From contig CAYZKD010000028.1 of NCBI GenBank assembly GCA_964479375.1, positions 1-5,975 of the forward strand: a stretch of DNA of 5,975 nucleotides, read 5' to 3'. The translations under genes and the position numbers were made by a program. Below the pieces are notes generated by a model. It was not told the origin of the DNA. It ran no database searches and worked only from the letters and a program-made list of their open reading frames with translations. Each line of letters opens with the position of its first letter. Within the stretch, counting starts at the first letter, position 1. This document shows positions 4,480 through 5,975 of this stretch, one piece after another. Origin of the DNA: CAYXTC01 sp964479375. Its GTDB lineage: Bacteria; Patescibacteriota; Minisyncoccia; Minisyncoccales; GWA2-38-27.

Positions 4480-5427
4480 CTATCCCCTCCACTTCTCCAC
4501 GAAGGGTTTGATGGTGTCCAGAATTAGCTGGTGAATATCGGGTCTTGCGACAACTAAGGGAATAGTATCTCCTAGGTTGTATTCCCGCCAGGACCTGCCT
4601 TCGGCATCGGTCACTTTCATCCCGCAACCTTCAGCAATAGGAATTGCGCCAGCAATGTCATAAACCTGAAGCATTGCCTCTTTTTCCTCACCCTGTTCGT
4701 CTTTGGTTGACCAGTAACGCCGCAGGTCGATATAGGCATCGGTGCCATTGCGCAAAAGATTAATAATATCCATACCTGAAGCACGGCAACCGTCGTAAAC
4801 TTTCATTTTTTTGTTGTAAAGCGCTTGTTCTACCCCTCCCTTTTTTACACGATGACTGTTAGAATATCCAACCACTAGAATTCTTTTGCGGCTGTCTCCT
4901 TTGGTAGAGGCAACCGAAGACGTTTGAATCACCTGGCCGTTGCGAAAAGTCAAGAAATTGTCATCGGAAACACAGAGTGCTGAAAAAACTTCGCCTTGGT
5001 CAAATGTATAAACCGCGCCCAAGACGAGATCTTTCAAGCTTTCGCTGGCACTGAGCGCCAACGAGACAAGGGCAAGGGGTAGGTGTTCTAAGGCAGCGGC
5101 CAAACAACGCTTTGTGTTTGTTGTTCCTTCAATCTCATCAATAATCAGAACAAGAGGCTGGTGTTCATCTGTTTCAATAAGGGTCTTGCTGAACGGTCTC
5201 AATTCAAAACGGACTATCCCTTCTAATTCGGGTAAATGCCGATCAAGGGCTGCTTGCACTCTTTCGCGAGCATAAGTATCGATGTTGGAAGATTCGTGCC
5301 CCTTGTAGTCAGCGGTGTCAAAGATTTTTGTGCCACGTTGGGCAAGTATCTCTTCGCCTGATTCTTTTACAATTCTCTCTGAAGCGAATAACAAATCTCT
5401 CTTTTGGCCAAAACTTAAGGTCTTCAT
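4480..5427 (-). CDS. Inositol monophosphatase/FBPase-superfamily phosphatase
   Basis: This is a metal-dependent sugar- or nucleotide-phosphate phosphatase of the Li-sensitive superfamily. The first motif is IIDEIEGTTN (95-104): Asp97 is the conserved metal ligand, while the second carboxylate of the usual D-P-x-D-G-T is Glu100. An acidic ligand upstream is probably in LIETDE (83-88). The second motif VYDIAGAIPIAEGCG (255-269) corresponds to WDIAAG...EAGG, with metal ligand Asp257. YDGCRASGMDIINLLRNGTDAYIDLR (211-236) matches the G(S/A)...D segment of the family, followed by an inserted charged loop (240-250). At 315 residues it is longer than typical IMPases (about 260-270). The substrate (inositol phosphate, FBP, PAP or other) cannot be assigned. 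The ATG at 5427 has a strong AGGAG 8 bases upstream and overlaps the stop of the upstream gene (ATGA), implying translational coupling. A G+C count of 37/60 at 5041-5100 contrasts with the left genes. Confidence 0.85.
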   Translation of the reverse strand: MKTLSFGQKRDLLFASERIVKESGEEILAQRGTKIFDTADYKGHESSNIDTYARERVQAALDRHLPELEGIVRFELRPFSKTLIETDEHQPLVLIIDEIEGTTNTKRCLAAALEHLPLALVSLALSASESLKDLVLGAVYTFDQGEVFSALCVSDDNFLTFRNGQVIQTSSVASTKGDSRKRILVVGYSNSHRVKKGGVEQALYNKKMKVYDGCRASGMDIINLLRNGTDAYIDLRRYWSTKDEQGEEKEAMLQVYDIAGAIPIAEGCGMKVTDAEGRSWREYNLGDTIPLVVARPDIHQLILDTIKPFVEKWRG

Positions 5428-5816
5428 GTCTGGATCTCCTCTTCTGACTCGTTTTGTTCGATTATTCCTCTAAGCATTTCTTTAAATTGTTCTATGCGAA
5501 TGGGACATCTGATATCCCATTCCATAAAACCCAAATGGGATGTAAGCACATCGAAAGACTCGCCTGCAAAAATATGAATATCTCCGCCTCTGACCTCTAT
5601 CATCAATTTATCTGTTTTGCAGCTACCCGTCTTGAGAAACTGTTTGGCTCCTTCAATAAAGTCGTTTTTAGGAATACTCGTACTAAACACGTCCCAATCG
5701 CCGACATCATAATCAAAGCATGAGGTAAAAGTGAATCCGATTGTTTCTTCTCCTTCTTGGATTGAGAAGCTATCGTGTCGCTCTTCGTCTGAAAAAAGCC
5801 CTTTGGCCTCTGTCAT
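5424..5816 (-). CDS. Unrecognised acidic 130-residue protein coupled to the phosphatase
   Basis: I do not recognise a family. The product has no signal peptide or membrane segment and looks like a small soluble alpha/beta domain: strand-like stretches (ETIGFTFTS, KLMIEVRGGDIHIFAG) alternate with helices, and the last helix (IRIEQFKEMLRGIIEQ, 106-121) ends in an acidic tail NESEEEIQT. It has three Cys (33, 66, 103), with no zinc-site spacing. The ATG at 5816 has AAAGGA 7 bases upstream, supporting this start, and the stop TGA overlaps the phosphatase ATG. It is thus the first gene of a two-gene operon, and its job is probably linked to the phosphatase, as regulator or partner, though that is only guilt by association. 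Confidence 0.75.
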   Translation of the reverse strand: MTEAKGLFSDEERHDSFSIQEGEETIGFTFTSCFDYDVGDWDVFSTSIPKNDFIEGAKQFLKTGSCKTDKLMIEVRGGDIHIFAGESFDVLTSHLGFMEWDIRCPIRIEQFKEMLRGIIEQNESEEEIQT

Positions 5817-5855
5817 TTTCTTTTCCTTTTCTCTAAGTTTTCAACGTACAGATTT

Positions 5856-5876
5856 GGACACGCACTGTGCTTGTCC
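5856..5876 (-). other. Hairpin in the leader of the two-gene operon
   Basis: GGACA and TGTCC pair over 5 bp, then an A-G mismatch and a further GC/GC step close a 5-base loop. The hairpin lies 40 bases upstream of the start codon at 5816. It has no T-run behind it, so it is not a terminator. It may be a leader structure or an operator-like palindrome; nothing links it to a known riboswitch. Confidence 0.3.
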
Positions 5877-5885
5877 CCTGAAACC

Positions 5886-5915
5886 ATATTACAACGAATT
5901 AGAGAAAAAACGCAA
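5886..5915 (-). promoter_or_regulatory. Possible promoter of the two-gene operon
   Basis: On the minus strand TTGCGT (5915-5910) precedes TGTAAT (5893-5888) by 16 bases or TAATAT (5891-5886) by 18. The -35 matches consensus at only 3 positions. RNA would start near 5880 and carry the leader hairpin 5856-5876. It overlaps the terminator 5905-5926 of the preceding transcript. The operon needs a promoter in this short gap, and this is the best site I see. Confidence 0.3.
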
Positions 5916-5926
5916 GAGTTTGCGCT
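5905..5926 (-). terminator. Intrinsic terminator of a gene beyond the right edge
   Basis: On the minus strand AGCGCAA (5926-5920) pairs with TTGCGTT (5915-5909) in a core of 5 Watson-Crick pairs plus flanking G-U and A-T, around ACTC, running into TTTTTT (5910-5905). It implies a minus-strand gene ending just upstream. Three short reading frames enter from the right edge, ending at 5963, 5899 and 5889. I cannot tell which is real; the one ending at 5963 would leave the terminator in a normal place. Confidence 0.55.
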
Positions 5927-5975
5927 GGTTCATATGATAGTATCCAGTTAGAGCCTTGAAAATCAATGAAGGGAA

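Noticed and set aside
4388..4627. 79-codon minus frame overlapping the end of the phosphatase gene
   Set aside because: Most of it is the phosphatase read in another frame. Only its tail (FFGTSK) is of interest, as part of the 46-base repeat.
5454..5937. Two + strand frames opposite the 130-residue gene and its leader
   Set aside because: The minus frame has a good ribosome-binding site and a coupled overlap with the next gene; the + frames have neither.
5889..5975. Right-edge minus frame open to TAA at 5889
   Set aside because: It would run through the terminator hairpin and T6 run, and two other frames are also open for short distances, so none can be called from 29 codons.

Overview
The window looks like a chromosomal segment of a small-genome, low-GC bacterium, and my best guess is a member of the Patescibacteria/CPR (Parcubacteria-like). 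This is inferred from gene content and style: a detached bL9 gene, short intergenic spacers, poor ribosome-binding sites on several genes, and a mix of housekeeping genes, gene debris and apparently foreign genes. No rRNA or other decisive marker is present. UGA ends complete genes here (asd and the 130-aa gene), so the UGA=Gly code of SR1/Gracilibacteria is unlikely.

Left part (1-1863). A probable C-terminal gene end on + (3-92) converges on a minus-strand pair: an S41 carboxyl-terminal processing peptidase (653-1828) followed 15 nt later by rplI for ribosomal protein bL9 (188-637). The pair has a near-consensus promoter whose predicted start coincides with the ATG of the peptidase, suggesting a leaderless mRNA, and a short T-tailed hairpin ends it.

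Middle (1832-3158). Between the divergent S41 and metzincin genes lies minus-strand debris. It reads as the first residues of a glycerophosphodiester phosphodiesterase, then one in-frame stop, then a short tail resembling the C-terminus of DinB/DNA polymerase IV. On + follows a 234-aa membrane-anchored zinc metalloprotease of metzincin type (2097-2801). The 357-base gap after it holds an open but apparently start-less minus-strand reading frame, two minus-strand terminators and one copy of a local hairpin repeat.

Right part (3159-5926), all minus strand. The order of transcription is an unknown acidic 130-aa protein gene, overlapping by ATGA an inositol-monophosphatase-superfamily gene (4480-5427), then a terminator, then asd (3159-4253), an aspartate-semialdehyde dehydrogenase very close to the E. 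coli form. Base composition samples are richer in G+C in asd and the phosphatase than in the left genes, and all three right-hand genes have clear AGGA/AGGAG Shine-Dalgarno sites while the left genes do not. This fits an acquired block.

A diverged 46-base repeat containing a terminator, and a separate perfect palindrome sharing the core GGAGGCCCGTCCTCC, each occur twice, on both sides of asd. Their stems change in compensating ways. I see no tRNA, rRNA, CRISPR array or intact mobile element.
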